A DNA stretch of 44,460 nucleotides, from assembly GCA_900543025.1 (NCBI GenBank), contig UQPP01000014.1, forward strand, positions 1 through 44,460, given 5' to 3'. Shown piece by piece: positions 1-6,429 of the stretch. The notes under the pieces were generated by a model. The model saw nothing but the letters and a program-made list of their open reading frames with translations, had not been told where the DNA came from and made no database searches. Numbering within the stretch: the stretch's first letter is position 1; the number at the start of each line of letters is the position of its first letter. A program made the translations under genes and the position numbers. This DNA comes from an uncultured Collinsella sp. Its GTDB lineage: Bacteria; Actinomycetota; Coriobacteriia; Coriobacteriales; Coriobacteriaceae.

Positions 1-549
1 TACCGCACTGCGTACAAGCAGCGACTCACGCGTTACCTGATGCGCGGTATCGGGAACCGGCGTCTGCTCGACGGAAAACGCCGAACGAATCGATGCCTCG
101 AGCTGATCGACCACATAATCGAAGGCCGTCGGGGCATCGTAGCTCAAACGCTGAATGTTAAAGAGTGCCTGCACCGCAGCAATAGGTAGCACCTGCTTAA
201 AGATGCAGATAGCGATCAGGCGGGCAATCTGCTCGCGGCCATATTGCTTTTTGACCGGAGCAGGCACCAGGCCGACCTTCACGTAGTTATTGATCATCGA
301 TGGCGTAATGACAGGCTGCTCAACGCAAATGGACAGCGGCTCCATCCACAGCGCAACATACTCAATAACCTGGTCGCGGTAGAGCGTCACATTGGGCAAC
401 TGGTTATAGCGCGGCAGACTCAACGTATTGAGTTTGCGCACGATATCGGACTGAATAAATGCATCGGGCAGCACAGTGGGCTGAATATCCTCAGGCTTAA
501 TGCTGACCGACGAATCGGACATCGGGATAACGCGTTTGGCGTGGTTCAT
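1..549 (-). CDS. DUF1836 domain protein, C-terminus cut by window edge
   Basis: An open frame runs from ATG at 549 to the left edge (183 codons, no stop), so the C-terminus is missing. A GGAGGAT ribosome site lies 4 bases before the ATG. The product has the pattern I associate with DUF1836: an RYNQLPNVTLYRDQVIEYV segment near residues 38-56, then ITPSMINNYVKVGLVP near 75-90 and KKQYGREQIARLIAICIFKQVLPI near 94-117, which looks like a winged or MerR-like DNA-binding fold. The family is found in Firmicutes and Coriobacteriia and is probably regulatory, but no target is known to me. It has its own upstream gap and is separated from trxB by a terminator. The family call is confident; the role is inference. 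Confidence 0.8.
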   Translation of the reverse strand, partial: MNHAKRVIPMSDSSVSIKPEDIQPTVLPDAFIQSDIVRKLNTLSLPRYNQLPNVTLYRDQVIEYVALWMEPLSICVEQPVITPSMINNYVKVGLVPAPVKKQYGREQIARLIAICIFKQVLPIAAVQALFNIQRLSYDAPTAFDYVVDQLEASIRSAFSVEQTPVPDTAHQVTRESLLVRSAV

Positions 550-581
550 AAGGATCCTCCGTTCATTAGCTATATTGTATT

Positions 582-594
582 CTAGGTTATCTAG
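582..594. promoter_or_regulatory. Small palindrome upstream of the DUF1836 gene
   Basis: CTAG-GTTAT-CTAG forms an inverted repeat 33 bases upstream of the DUF1836 start, beside AT-rich sequence that could hold a -10 element (TACAAT on the minus strand). It could be an operator for the gene itself. There is no direct support beyond symmetry and position. Confidence 0.25.
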
Positions 595-621
595 TTTTGC
601 ATACTATATAGCAGGAAAGTA

Positions 622-663
622 AAAGTGGTTGGACAGCACATTGATGCACCGTCCAACCACTTT
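622..663 (-). terminator. Terminator of trxB
   Basis: A perfect 13-bp stem (622-634 with 651-663) encloses a 16-base loop. Read on the minus strand it is followed by TACTTTCC after the terminal TTT. It lies about 40 bases past the trxB stop and before the DUF1836 promoter region, so it separates the two minus-strand genes. Confidence 0.8.
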
Positions 664-704
664 GTATTAAAGATAGCAACCTTACATAAGATATATTATC
701 GTAC

Positions 705-1643
705 TTATCCGCGGAGAAACGCGTATGCGCTCGTTGCTGCTATGGCTCCGTCAGAAACGGCGGTCACAACCTGACGTAAGCGCTTGGAACGGATGTCGCC
801 AGCAGCAAATAGACCTGGCGTGCGGGTCGCCATGGATTCATCAGTCAGAATGCCGCCATCAGGCGCCAGATCGACTAGATGCTCAACAAGCTCGGTATGG
901 GGTTGCGTGCCGGTAAAGACAAAAATTCCAAACGAGCCAGGCTCAAAGGTCTCGGCATGCGTCTTACCGCTTGCATTGTCTTTGAACGTAATTGTCGTGG
1001 GCATCGCTTCACCAGAAAGCTCCGCAATACTAGTTTGGTACCTAACTGTAATATTGTCCTTTTCGAGTACTTTCTGAACAACACCATCAGGCGCACGGAA
1101 CTGGTCGCGGCGCAGCACGATGGTCACACTGCTGGCAATGTCTGACAGGAACAGAGCTTCCTCGCAGGCAGCGTTGCCGCCGCCGATGACAAAGACCTGT
1201 TTGCCGCGGAAGAACATGCCGTCACATGTTGCGCAATATGAAACGCCACGACCGCGATAGGTATCCTCGCCAGCGAAACCTGCCGGACGCGGCGTGGCAC
1301 CCATGCAAGCAATAACGCTCGAGGCAAGCGTATCGCCCATACCGTGATGCACCGTAAACAGCGCTGCATCGGCATCGTAATCGATACCCGTAACCATGCT
1401 CCATGTAACCTGCGCTCCCAGCCCCTCTGCATGTTGCTGAAAACGCTCGCCGAGTTCGGCGCCACTCAAGAGCGGAATACCCGGATAGTTCTCGACTTCA
1501 TTGGTCGTGGCGATCTGTCCACCCGACATGCCCTGCTCAATCACGGTCGTCGTCAGGTTGGCACGCGCAGCGTAAATGGCGGCAGCATAGCCCGCGGGGC
1601 CTCCACCGATAATCGCAACATCAATCGGCTGATCGGTAGTCAT
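705..1643 (-). CDS. trxB: Thioredoxin-disulfide reductase
   Basis: The product (312 aa) is a low-molecular-weight flavoprotein that moves electrons from NADPH through FAD and a redox disulfide to thioredoxin. Visible are the FAD motif GGGPAG (residues 13-18), the redox-active CATC (137-140), the NADPH motif GGGNAA (154-159) with the following RRDQFRA, and the C-terminal FAD segment GLFAAGD. The start is ATG at 1643, with GAGAGGAT just upstream; a longer in-frame start at 1718 adds 25 residues that do not look like the family. The gene faces the glycosyltransferase gene across a 117-base gap and ends at its own terminator. Length and motifs are normal for TrxB. Confidence 0.95.
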   Translation of the reverse strand: MTTDQPIDVAIIGGGPAGYAAAIYAARANLTTTVIEQGMSGGQIATTNEVENYPGIPLLSGAELGERFQQHAEGLGAQVTWSMVTGIDYDADAALFTVHHGMGDTLASSVIACMGATPRPAGFAGEDTYRGRGVSYCATCDGMFFRGKQVFVIGGGNAACEEALFLSDIASSVTIVLRRDQFRAPDGVVQKVLEKDNITVRYQTSIAELSGEAMPTTITFKDNASGKTHAETFEPGSFGIFVFTGTQPHTELVEHLVDLAPDGGILTDESMATRTPGLFAAGDIRSKRLRQVVTAVSDGAIAATSAYAFLRG

Positions 1644-1760
1644 GGAATATCCTCTCGTCGAAACGTTGTCGTTCTTTGCGCTCATACCCAAATTTACGCG
1701 AACATGACACTCATGCACTACAATGATAAATCGCGTAACAAAGCTGAAGGGGAGTTATCG

Positions 1761-3062
1761 ATGGATCAAACGCAGACGAGCAATAGCGCTCCCCTGCCCA
1801 TGCAAGCCACTCCCCAACCGGAGCAAATGACCGTTTCACCTACACAAAAACCCCTGGTAACCATTGTGCACGCATCGGTTGGATCGGGCCACAAAGCCGC
1901 CGCCAACGCGATTGCACAAGCATTTGACCTTATCCGCGGCACCAAGGGAATCCCTGAGGATATTGAAATTGAAGTGCTCGATATCCTTGATTTTGGACGT
2001 ATTAAATTCGACGGCAATAAGACCGCGGCTTCTTTTACGGGAGCCACACGCCCCATTTACGACCTGACCTGGCGATATACGCTTACGGGGCATCTTCTCT
2101 GGGGTGGCGGCACGGCATGGTCGCGAATTATGTTCCCCGCCTTCAACGAATATATTCGTCGCCGCAGGCCTATAGCCGTGGTCGCAACGCACATCACAGC
2201 AGCCAATGTTGCCGTGGGCGCCCGCGTAATTACGGGTATCGATTATCCGGTCATCTGCGTACCAACAGACTATGAAGTCGAAGGCTTTTGGCCCCACAAG
2301 GACACCGACCTATTCTGCGTAGCCAACGAATTTATGGCCGAGACACTTCGCCCCCGTAAGGTTCCCGAGACTAAAATCCGCATCACAGGCATCCCCATCC
2401 GCACCGGGTTTGATACGGACTATAATCGCGAGGAAGAACTCGAGAAGTTCCATCTCCCCGCTGACAAGACCGTTGTGTTGGTGATGGCTGGTGCCAGTTT
2501 GCCTCAACCGTACGTTCGCTTTCGCGCGGAGATGGACCGCACCCTCCCCTTCCTGCGCAGTTTCGAGGACATGCACTTTATCTTTTTGCCGGGCAAAGAC
2601 ACCGAATATGCCACCCGTCTCAAGACGCTATTCGACGCCATGAAGCTCAACAACGTCACGGTACTGGACTACGTGGACGACATGGCGGCCCTCATGCACG
2701 GCTGCGACCTGGCAATCCTCAAATCGGGCGGACTCACCGTCACCGAGTGCCTGTGCGCTCATCTGCCGATGATCCTGCTGGGCAAGTCCTATGGCCAGGA
2801 AAAGGCCAACACCACGATGCTCACCGGCATGGGCGCCAGCATGCATGTCACCACCGCACGTGAACTCATCGTAACCTTACGTCACTTGCACGACCATCCC
2901 GAATCACTCAAAGCCCTACTCATCAACGGCGAAGTACTACGCCGCCCCCACGCAGCCGAAGACATCGCCGTCGCCACCATGGAACTCGTAGGCAAACCCC
3001 AGAAAAGAAAACGCGCATTCTGCCGCTTCTACTGGGGCGATAAGCCAGCGCACATCCGCTAG
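1761..3062 (+). CDS. Processive diacylglycerol beta-glycosyltransferase-like protein (MGDG synthase family, GT28)
   Basis: The product (433 aa) has the N-terminal MGDG-synthase signature VHASVGSGHKAAA (about residues 37-49), the acceptor-side segment with THITAANVAVGAR, and a C-terminal GT-B sugar-nucleotide domain with SGGLTVTECLCAHLPMILL near residue 320. Such enzymes (UgtP/YpfP and relatives) transfer glucose or galactose from a UDP-sugar to diacylglycerol on the inner membrane face, giving glycolipids and lipoteichoic-acid anchors. The start is ATG at 1761 with AAGGGGAG upstream; the frame stays open back to 1344, but that part is antisense to trxB. The first 30 residues are Gln/Thr/Pro-rich and probably disordered. 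The exact sugar cannot be told from sequence. Hairpin element A1 begins 13 bases after the stop. Confidence 0.85.
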   Translation: MDQTQTSNSAPLPMQATPQPEQMTVSPTQKPLVTIVHASVGSGHKAAANAIAQAFDLIRGTKGIPEDIEIEVLDILDFGRIKFDGNKTAASFTGATRPIYDLTWRYTLTGHLLWGGGTAWSRIMFPAFNEYIRRRRPIAVVATHITAANVAVGARVITGIDYPVICVPTDYEVEGFWPHKDTDLFCVANEFMAETLRPRKVPETKIRITGIPIRTGFDTDYNREEELEKFHLPADKTVVLVMAGASLPQPYVRFRAEMDRTLPFLRSFEDMHFIFLPGKDTEYATRLKTLFDAMKLNNVTVLDYVDDMAALMHGCDLAILKSGGLTVTECLCAHLPMILLGKSYGQEKANTTMLTGMGASMHVTTARELIVTLRHLHDHPESLKALLINGEVLRRPHAAEDIAVATMELVGKPQKRKRAFCRFYWGDKPAHIR

Positions 3063-3075
3063 CGTCTTAAAGTCC

Positions 3076-3188
3076 GCTGTGGCGCAGGCCGCCCACACAT
3101 ATCATTCCATGCTCAAACATTCTCGCTTCGCTTCGCTCGCTGCGAAACTGCGCGTGGAACGATATGTGTGGGCGGCCTGCGCCACAGC
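3076..3188 (-). repeat. Long hairpin element A1 (variable 28-bp arms, conserved core)
   Basis: Arms 3076-3103 and 3161-3188 are a perfect 28-bp inverted repeat that begins GCT and ends ATATC. The stem continues inward, after one A-C mismatch, with TTCCA/TGGAA (3105-3109 with 3155-3159). The enclosed core (3110-3154), read on the minus strand, starts CGCGCAGTTTCGCAGCG and ends GAGAATGTTTGAGCA, the same as in element A2, except for a 9-base insertion made of a GCGA-type repeat. The arms share almost nothing with the A2 arms except their two ends. The element begins 13 bases past the glycosyltransferase stop. It is not followed by a T-run, so a plain terminator is a poor fit. Confidence 0.8.
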
Positions 3189-3265
3189 TACATGTACATA
3201 CCAGCAGATATACCGGTTACCCGAGTAAAGCAGCGAAGGTGAACTCAAATACAAGTAATCCAAGC

Positions 3266-3308
3266 AACCCGATGCGACAAAGGGGTTGTCTCTTTGTCGC
3301 ATCGGGTT
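3266..3308. repeat. Perfect 17-bp hairpin between A1 and A2
   Basis: AACCCGATGCGACAAAG (3266-3282) pairs perfectly with 3292-3308 around a 9-base loop. No T-run follows on either strand. It lies in the 197-base spacer between the two A elements and between convergent genes, so it might aid termination in both directions. The rest of the spacer (3189-3265, 3309-3385) shows no gene. Confidence 0.6.
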
Positions 3309-3385
3309 ACTAGTTGGATACAGCCTTTAAATACAGCAAACTGTTTTGATTGAGAGCCATGAATGGCTACGAGCACGTAGGCATA

Positions 3386-3489
3386 GCTCGCCCCTTGGAG
3401 GCCCCTATATATCGTCCCGCGCGCAGTTTCGCAGCGAAGCGAGAATGTTTGAGCACGGGATGATATATAGGGGCCTCCAAGGGGCGAGC
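3386..3489 (+). repeat. Long hairpin element A2 (variable 28-bp arms, conserved core)
   Basis: Arms 3386-3413 and 3462-3489 are a perfect 28-bp inverted repeat, again starting GCT and ending ATATC, but otherwise unlike the arms of A1. The inner stem is G-T-CCCG (3414-3419) with CGGG-A-T (3456-3461), where A1 in core orientation has G-T-TCCA with TGGA-A-T. Two pairs therefore changed in a compensatory way (T-A to C-G, A-T to G-C). The 36-base core (3420-3455) begins CGCGCAGTTTCGCAGCG and ends GAGAATGTTTGAGCA. The core reads plus, opposite to A1. The right end is 35 bases past the dut stop. Confidence 0.8.
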
Positions 3490-3524
3490 GAACATTGCGA
3501 TGCTCCGTTCAGCAAAGTAAAGAG

Positions 3525-3968
3525 CTAGGCGATGCCGCTAGAACCGAAGCCGCCGGCTCCTCGGTCGGTTTCGTCTAGTTCCTCTACTTCTACGAGGTTG
3601 ACCGTAGGGACTTCTTGGATGACGAGTTGGGCGATGCGGTCGCCTTTGTTGATTTTGATATTGTTCGTAGGGTCTAGATTGATGAGGATGACTTTGAGTT
3701 CTCCTCGGTAGTGGGCATCGATGAGGCCAGGAGTGTTGACTATGGACAGGCCTTGCTTAATGGCCAGGCCGCTGCGGGGCTGGACGAAGCCGGCGTAACC
3801 GTCGGGCAGAGAGATAGCCAGGCCCGTGGAGACCAGACGGCGTTCGAAGGGCTTCAGAATGCAATCCTCGTTGGAGCGCAGATCCAAGCCGGCATCCGTG
3901 GGATGTGCGTATTTGGGAAGCTCGACCGTGGGGTCGAGACGCTTAATGTTAACGGTAATGTTGGACAT
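3525..3968 (-). CDS. dut: dUTP diphosphatase
   Basis: The product (147 aa) is a trimeric-type dUTPase that hydrolyses dUTP to dUMP and PPi, keeping uracil out of DNA and supplying dUMP for dTMP synthesis. The five family motifs are present in order: AGLDLRS (about 27-33), PRSGLA, NTPGLIDAHYRGE, KGDRIAQLVI, and the C-terminal RGAGGFGSSG. The start is ATG at 3968, only 4 bases after the nrdR stop, so the two genes are surely cotranscribed. Together with the LysM gene upstream they may be read from a LexA-controlled promoter. Hairpin A2 lies just downstream. Confidence 0.95.
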   Translation of the reverse strand: MSNITVNIKRLDPTVELPKYAHPTDAGLDLRSNEDCILKPFERRLVSTGLAISLPDGYAGFVQPRSGLAIKQGLSIVNTPGLIDAHYRGELKVILINLDPTNNIKINKGDRIAQLVIQEVPTVNLVEVEELDETDRGAGGFGSSGIA

Positions 3969-3972
3969 GAAA

Positions 3973-4416
3973 TCACCTTAGCTTGTCGAGCTCTTGCAGA
4001 AACTCATCGACGTCTTTGAAATCGCGGTAGACCGAGGCAAAGCGGATGTACGCCACCTTGTCGATCTTGGCCAAGCGTTTGAGCACCATGTCACCCAACT
4101 CATGCGACGTGACGGCCGTCAGCGTGCGAGAGCGCAGCTCGACCTCGATGTCGTCGATAATCTCATTGAGCTTCTTAGTGTCGATATCACGCTTGATGGT
4201 GGCGCGCATCAAGCCGACGAGCAGCTTATTGCGATCGAACCGCTGCTTGGTTCCGTCCGACTTAATGACCTCGATTGGGTCTTCGCATCGCTCGAACGTT
4301 GTAAAGCGGTAGTTACACGCGCAACATTCGCGACGGCGCTTAATGGTGTTATTTGACTCCTGCATACGGGAATCAACGACGCGGGTATGTGCCTTGCCGC
4401 ATTTGGGACAGCGCAT
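3973..4416 (-). CDS. nrdR: Transcriptional repressor NrdR
   Basis: NrdR (147 aa) is a nucleotide-sensing repressor of ribonucleotide reductase genes. A zinc ribbon uses C3, C6, C31 and C34 (MRCPKC and CCAC), and an ATP-cone domain follows (about 46-136: EVIKSDGTKQRFDRNKLLVGLMRA). The start is ATG at 4416 with GAGGAGGT upstream; the open frame reaches 4461, but those extra residues are not family sequence. It sits between the LysM gene (51-base gap) and dut (4-base gap). Pairing with dut links two sides of dNTP supply. No terminator is visible between the LysM gene and nrdR. Confidence 0.95.
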   Translation of the reverse strand: MRCPKCGKAHTRVVDSRMQESNNTIKRRRECCACNYRFTTFERCEDPIEVIKSDGTKQRFDRNKLLVGLMRATIKRDIDTKKLNEIIDDIEVELRSRTLTAVTSHELGDMVLKRLAKIDKVAYIRFASVYRDFKDVDEFLQELDKLR

Positions 4417-4467
4417 GGTACCTCCTCTTAAACGATAACAAGGGTACCATGCGCAGCGCAATAATGA

Positions 4468-4920
4468 TTACGAACGAGCAGGAACCTTAAGATGCGCACC
4501 GGCGGCGAGCGAACCATGCTCCAGATGATTGACGTTACGGATCATGTCGGAAGTCTCTTGCGTGGAAAGGCCTTCGATTGGATATTCCTCGGCAAGCGAC
4601 CAAAGAGAATCGCCAGACTGAACGCGAATGGTCTCGTAGGTAACGTTGGAAACGGACTCGGCATACGCGGCGTGACGAGCGCTAAAGACCGACGTAGCGA
4701 GGACAAAGAAGAGCGTGAGCGCAACGGCAACGGCGACAATCGTCGAAACCTTCAGGGCAACGCGGGGCGGCGCGACTACAGTCTGCTGATTGCGAGCAGG
4801 CTTTACAGTCAAAGGCTGAAAGCCGGAGCGGCCACCCTGAACAACCGTAAAAGTGGGTTCTGCAGGCGTCTCGAGCTTAAGGGCGAGGTTTCCCTGGACC
4901 ATATTCGTTGCGTTCATCAT
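4468..4920 (-). CDS. Membrane-anchored LysM protein, YneA-like SOS division inhibitor candidate
   Basis: The product (150 aa) has a roughly 56-residue cytoplasmic part, one transmembrane helix (about 57-79) and a C-terminal LysM domain (about 96-147: YETIRVQSGDSLWSLAEEYP ... HLKVPA), so the LysM part should sit outside the membrane and bind peptidoglycan. It is divergent from lexA, and its promoter encloses a LexA box. That matches B. subtilis yneA and the related actinobacterial division inhibitors, which are LysM proteins next to lexA that delay septation after DNA damage. The role is therefore inferred from context. The N-terminal part is longer than in YneA. Start: ATG 4920 or the next ATG at 4917, both served by GAGAGGAG. 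Confidence 0.85.
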   Translation of the reverse strand: MMNATNMVQGNLALKLETPAEPTFTVVQGGRSGFQPLTVKPARNQQTVVAPPRVALKVSTIVAVAVALTLFFVLATSVFSARHAAYAESVSNVTYETIRVQSGDSLWSLAEEYPIEGLSTQETSDMIRNVNHLEHGSLAAGAHLKVPARS

Positions 4921-4988
4921 GTTCTCCTCTCGCGTGTTTTGCTGAGAACAGTTTTATCAAGCCGCGCGGACAAAAATGTCTAGCGCGA

Positions 4989-5000
4989 GAACGAATGTTC
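4989..5000. promoter_or_regulatory. LexA box 1, lexA/LysM intergenic
   Basis: GAAC-GAAT-GTTC matches the Gram-positive (Cheo) LexA consensus GAAC-N4-GTTC. It lies just downstream of the predicted LysM promoter -10 element and upstream of lexA. Confidence 0.8.
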
Positions 5001-5006
5001 GGTTAT

Positions 5007-5035
5007 TATTATCTTCGAACAGTTGTTCCTGTCAA
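5007..5035 (-). promoter_or_regulatory. Promoter of the LysM gene with LexA box 2 in its spacer
   Basis: On the minus strand, -35 TTGACA (5030-5035) and -10 ATAATA (5007-5012) are 17 bases apart. GAAC-AGTT-GTTC (5017-5028) fills the spacer, so bound LexA would directly block RNA polymerase. The same box is also suitably placed to repress lexA on the other strand. Confidence 0.8.
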
Positions 5036-5044
5036 GCAAAATTC

Positions 5045-5056
5045 GAACATTTGTTT
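5045..5056. promoter_or_regulatory. LexA box 3 (imperfect), upstream of lexA
   Basis: GAAC-ATTT-GTTT differs from the GAAC-N4-GTTC consensus at one base. It lies 24 bases before the lexA start codon, where it could give LexA autorepression. Confidence 0.65.
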
Positions 5057-5080
5057 GACATGGGTAGAGAGGATGCCCTG

Positions 5081-5725
5081 ATGGCTCGCAAAATTACCAA
5101 GCGTCAGCAGCAAATTTACGACTTCATCAAGGAATATCAGCAGGAGAAGGGTTATCCGCCCAGCGTGCGCGAGATGGCTTCTGCCGTGGGCCTTTCCTCC
5201 CCCAGCACCGTGCACGCCCATCTATCTGCTCTGGAGGCGCGCGGGCTACTCAAGCGCGATGCCACCAAACCGCGCGCCCTGGAACTCTTTAATGAGGACG
5301 GTTCCTCTGTCTCAATTTCTAAATCTGACGAGCCCACCGCACCTCGCGGAACGGTCTCGCTACCGCTCGTTGGTCGCGTTGCGGCTGGGATTCCCATTCT
5401 GGCCGAGCAGAATATCGAAGACACTTTTACTATCCCGACCGAAATCGCCACCGATCAGGGTTCCTTTATCCTTGAGGTGCATGGGAGCTCAATGATCAAT
5501 GTCGGCATCTTCAATGGCGATTACATCATCGTCCGTGAACAAAAGAGTGCCATGAACGGCGAAATTGTCGTGGCCATGATTGATGGTTCAGCGACCGTCA
5601 AGACGTTCTACAAGGAGCAGGGACGCGTACGCCTGCAGCCCGAGAATGACACCATGGAGCCTATCTATGCAACGAATCCCGTTATCTTGGGCAAAGTCGT
5701 CGGCTTGATGCGCCGGTTCTCGTAA
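5081..5725 (+). CDS. lexA: LexA repressor
   Basis: LexA (214 aa) is the SOS master repressor; RecA filaments trigger its self-cleavage. The N-terminal winged helix (ITKRQQQIYDFIKEYQQEKGYPPSVREMASAVGLSS) is followed by the S24 peptidase domain. The cleavage site is A102-G103 (VAAGIP); the catalytic Ser is S137 (GSSM) and the Lys is K174 (TVKTF). The start is ATG at 5081 with GAGAGGA upstream; the open frame extends to 4976, but that part runs through the LexA boxes. Three LexA boxes lie upstream, so autorepression is expected. Its stop overlaps the start of the next gene (TAATG), suggesting coupled translation. Confidence 0.97.
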   Translation: MARKITKRQQQIYDFIKEYQQEKGYPPSVREMASAVGLSSPSTVHAHLSALEARGLLKRDATKPRALELFNEDGSSVSISKSDEPTAPRGTVSLPLVGRVAAGIPILAEQNIEDTFTIPTEIATDQGSFILEVHGSSMINVGIFNGDYIIVREQKSAMNGEIVVAMIDGSATVKTFYKEQGRVRLQPENDTMEPIYATNPVILGKVVGLMRRFS

Positions 5726-6429
5726 TGCAAAAACGCATCACTATCTTTGATACCGTCCGCGGGTTTACGATGATTTCAATGGCAGGTTTTCACGCTTGCT
5801 ACGATCTCGCCTACCTGTACGACTGGGATATGCCCTGGTTTACCCAGACCGTCTTTCAAGACATCTGGCGCGCCAGCATCAGCTGGATATTTTTGTTTAT
5901 CGCGGGTTGGATGTGCACGCTCTCACGCAACAATGCTAAACGAGCGGCCAAGTACGCAGCCGCAGCTTTGGTCGTCTGGATCGCAACAACGCTCGTATCG
6001 GTCGACGATTCAGTGAACTTTGGCATCATTTATTGCATGGCGGCGTGTACCGCTGTGGCAGCCGTAACACGACCGATGCTTCAGAAAGTGCCCAGCACGT
6101 GGGGCATTGCGATATGCCTCGCTCTCTTCGCAGCGACATGGGGCATCCCGAAATCGACCTATTCATTCCCCTATTTGGCGTGGCTAGGATTTCCCGACCC
6201 CTGGTTCGTTTCAGGCGACTATTATCCAATCATCCCGTTCATATTCATGTATCTCACAGGATACTTTGCTGCGCGTACCGCTCAAAGATGTGAACATCCC
6301 GCCCCAAGCTGGGCCTACGCCAATCCCGTCCCGGCGCTCGCCAGCCTTGGACGTCATGCACTCCCCTTTTATCTGCTGCATCAGCTCATCATTCTGGGCA
6401 TTTTGGAGCTCGTCTACTCGGTGCGATAA
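5725..6429 (+). CDS. DUF1624 / HGSNAT-like multi-pass membrane acyltransferase
   Basis: The product (234 aa) is a multi-pass membrane protein. It opens with the family signature RITIFDTVRGFTMISMAGFHACYDL and continues with several hydrophobic helices, ending HALPFYLLHQLIILGILELV. This resembles the catalytic domain of heparan-alpha-glucosaminide N-acetyltransferase (DUF1624), part of the wider acyltransferase-3-like fold, so it probably transfers an acyl group across or within the membrane; the acceptor is unknown. The ATG overlaps the lexA stop by one base (TAATG), so it is probably translated with lexA and would rise during the SOS response. Its 3' end overlaps the hflX 3' end by 16 bases (convergent), with no terminator between them. 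Confidence 0.8.
   Translation: MQKRITIFDTVRGFTMISMAGFHACYDLAYLYDWDMPWFTQTVFQDIWRASISWIFLFIAGWMCTLSRNNAKRAAKYAAAALVVWIATTLVSVDDSVNFGIIYCMAACTAVAAVTRPMLQKVPSTWGIAICLALFAATWGIPKSTYSFPYLAWLGFPDPWFVSGDYYPIIPFIFMYLTGYFAARTAQRCEHPAPSWAYANPVPALASLGRHALPFYLLHQLIILGILELVYSVR

Noticed and set aside
1344..1760. N-terminal extension of the glycosyltransferase frame
   Set aside because: It lies antisense to trxB. The ATG at 1761 has a good ribosome site, and the family starts downstream of it.
3076..3489. A1 and A2 as plain intrinsic terminators
   Set aside because: Neither hairpin is followed by a T-run, and terminators have no reason to keep a conserved 36-base loop while the stems change. A minor role in transcript ends remains possible.
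3346..3528. Small plus-strand frame of 60 codons across A2
   Set aside because: It lies entirely in the hairpin element and the dut 3' flank, has no ribosome site, and its sequence is just a reading of the palindrome.
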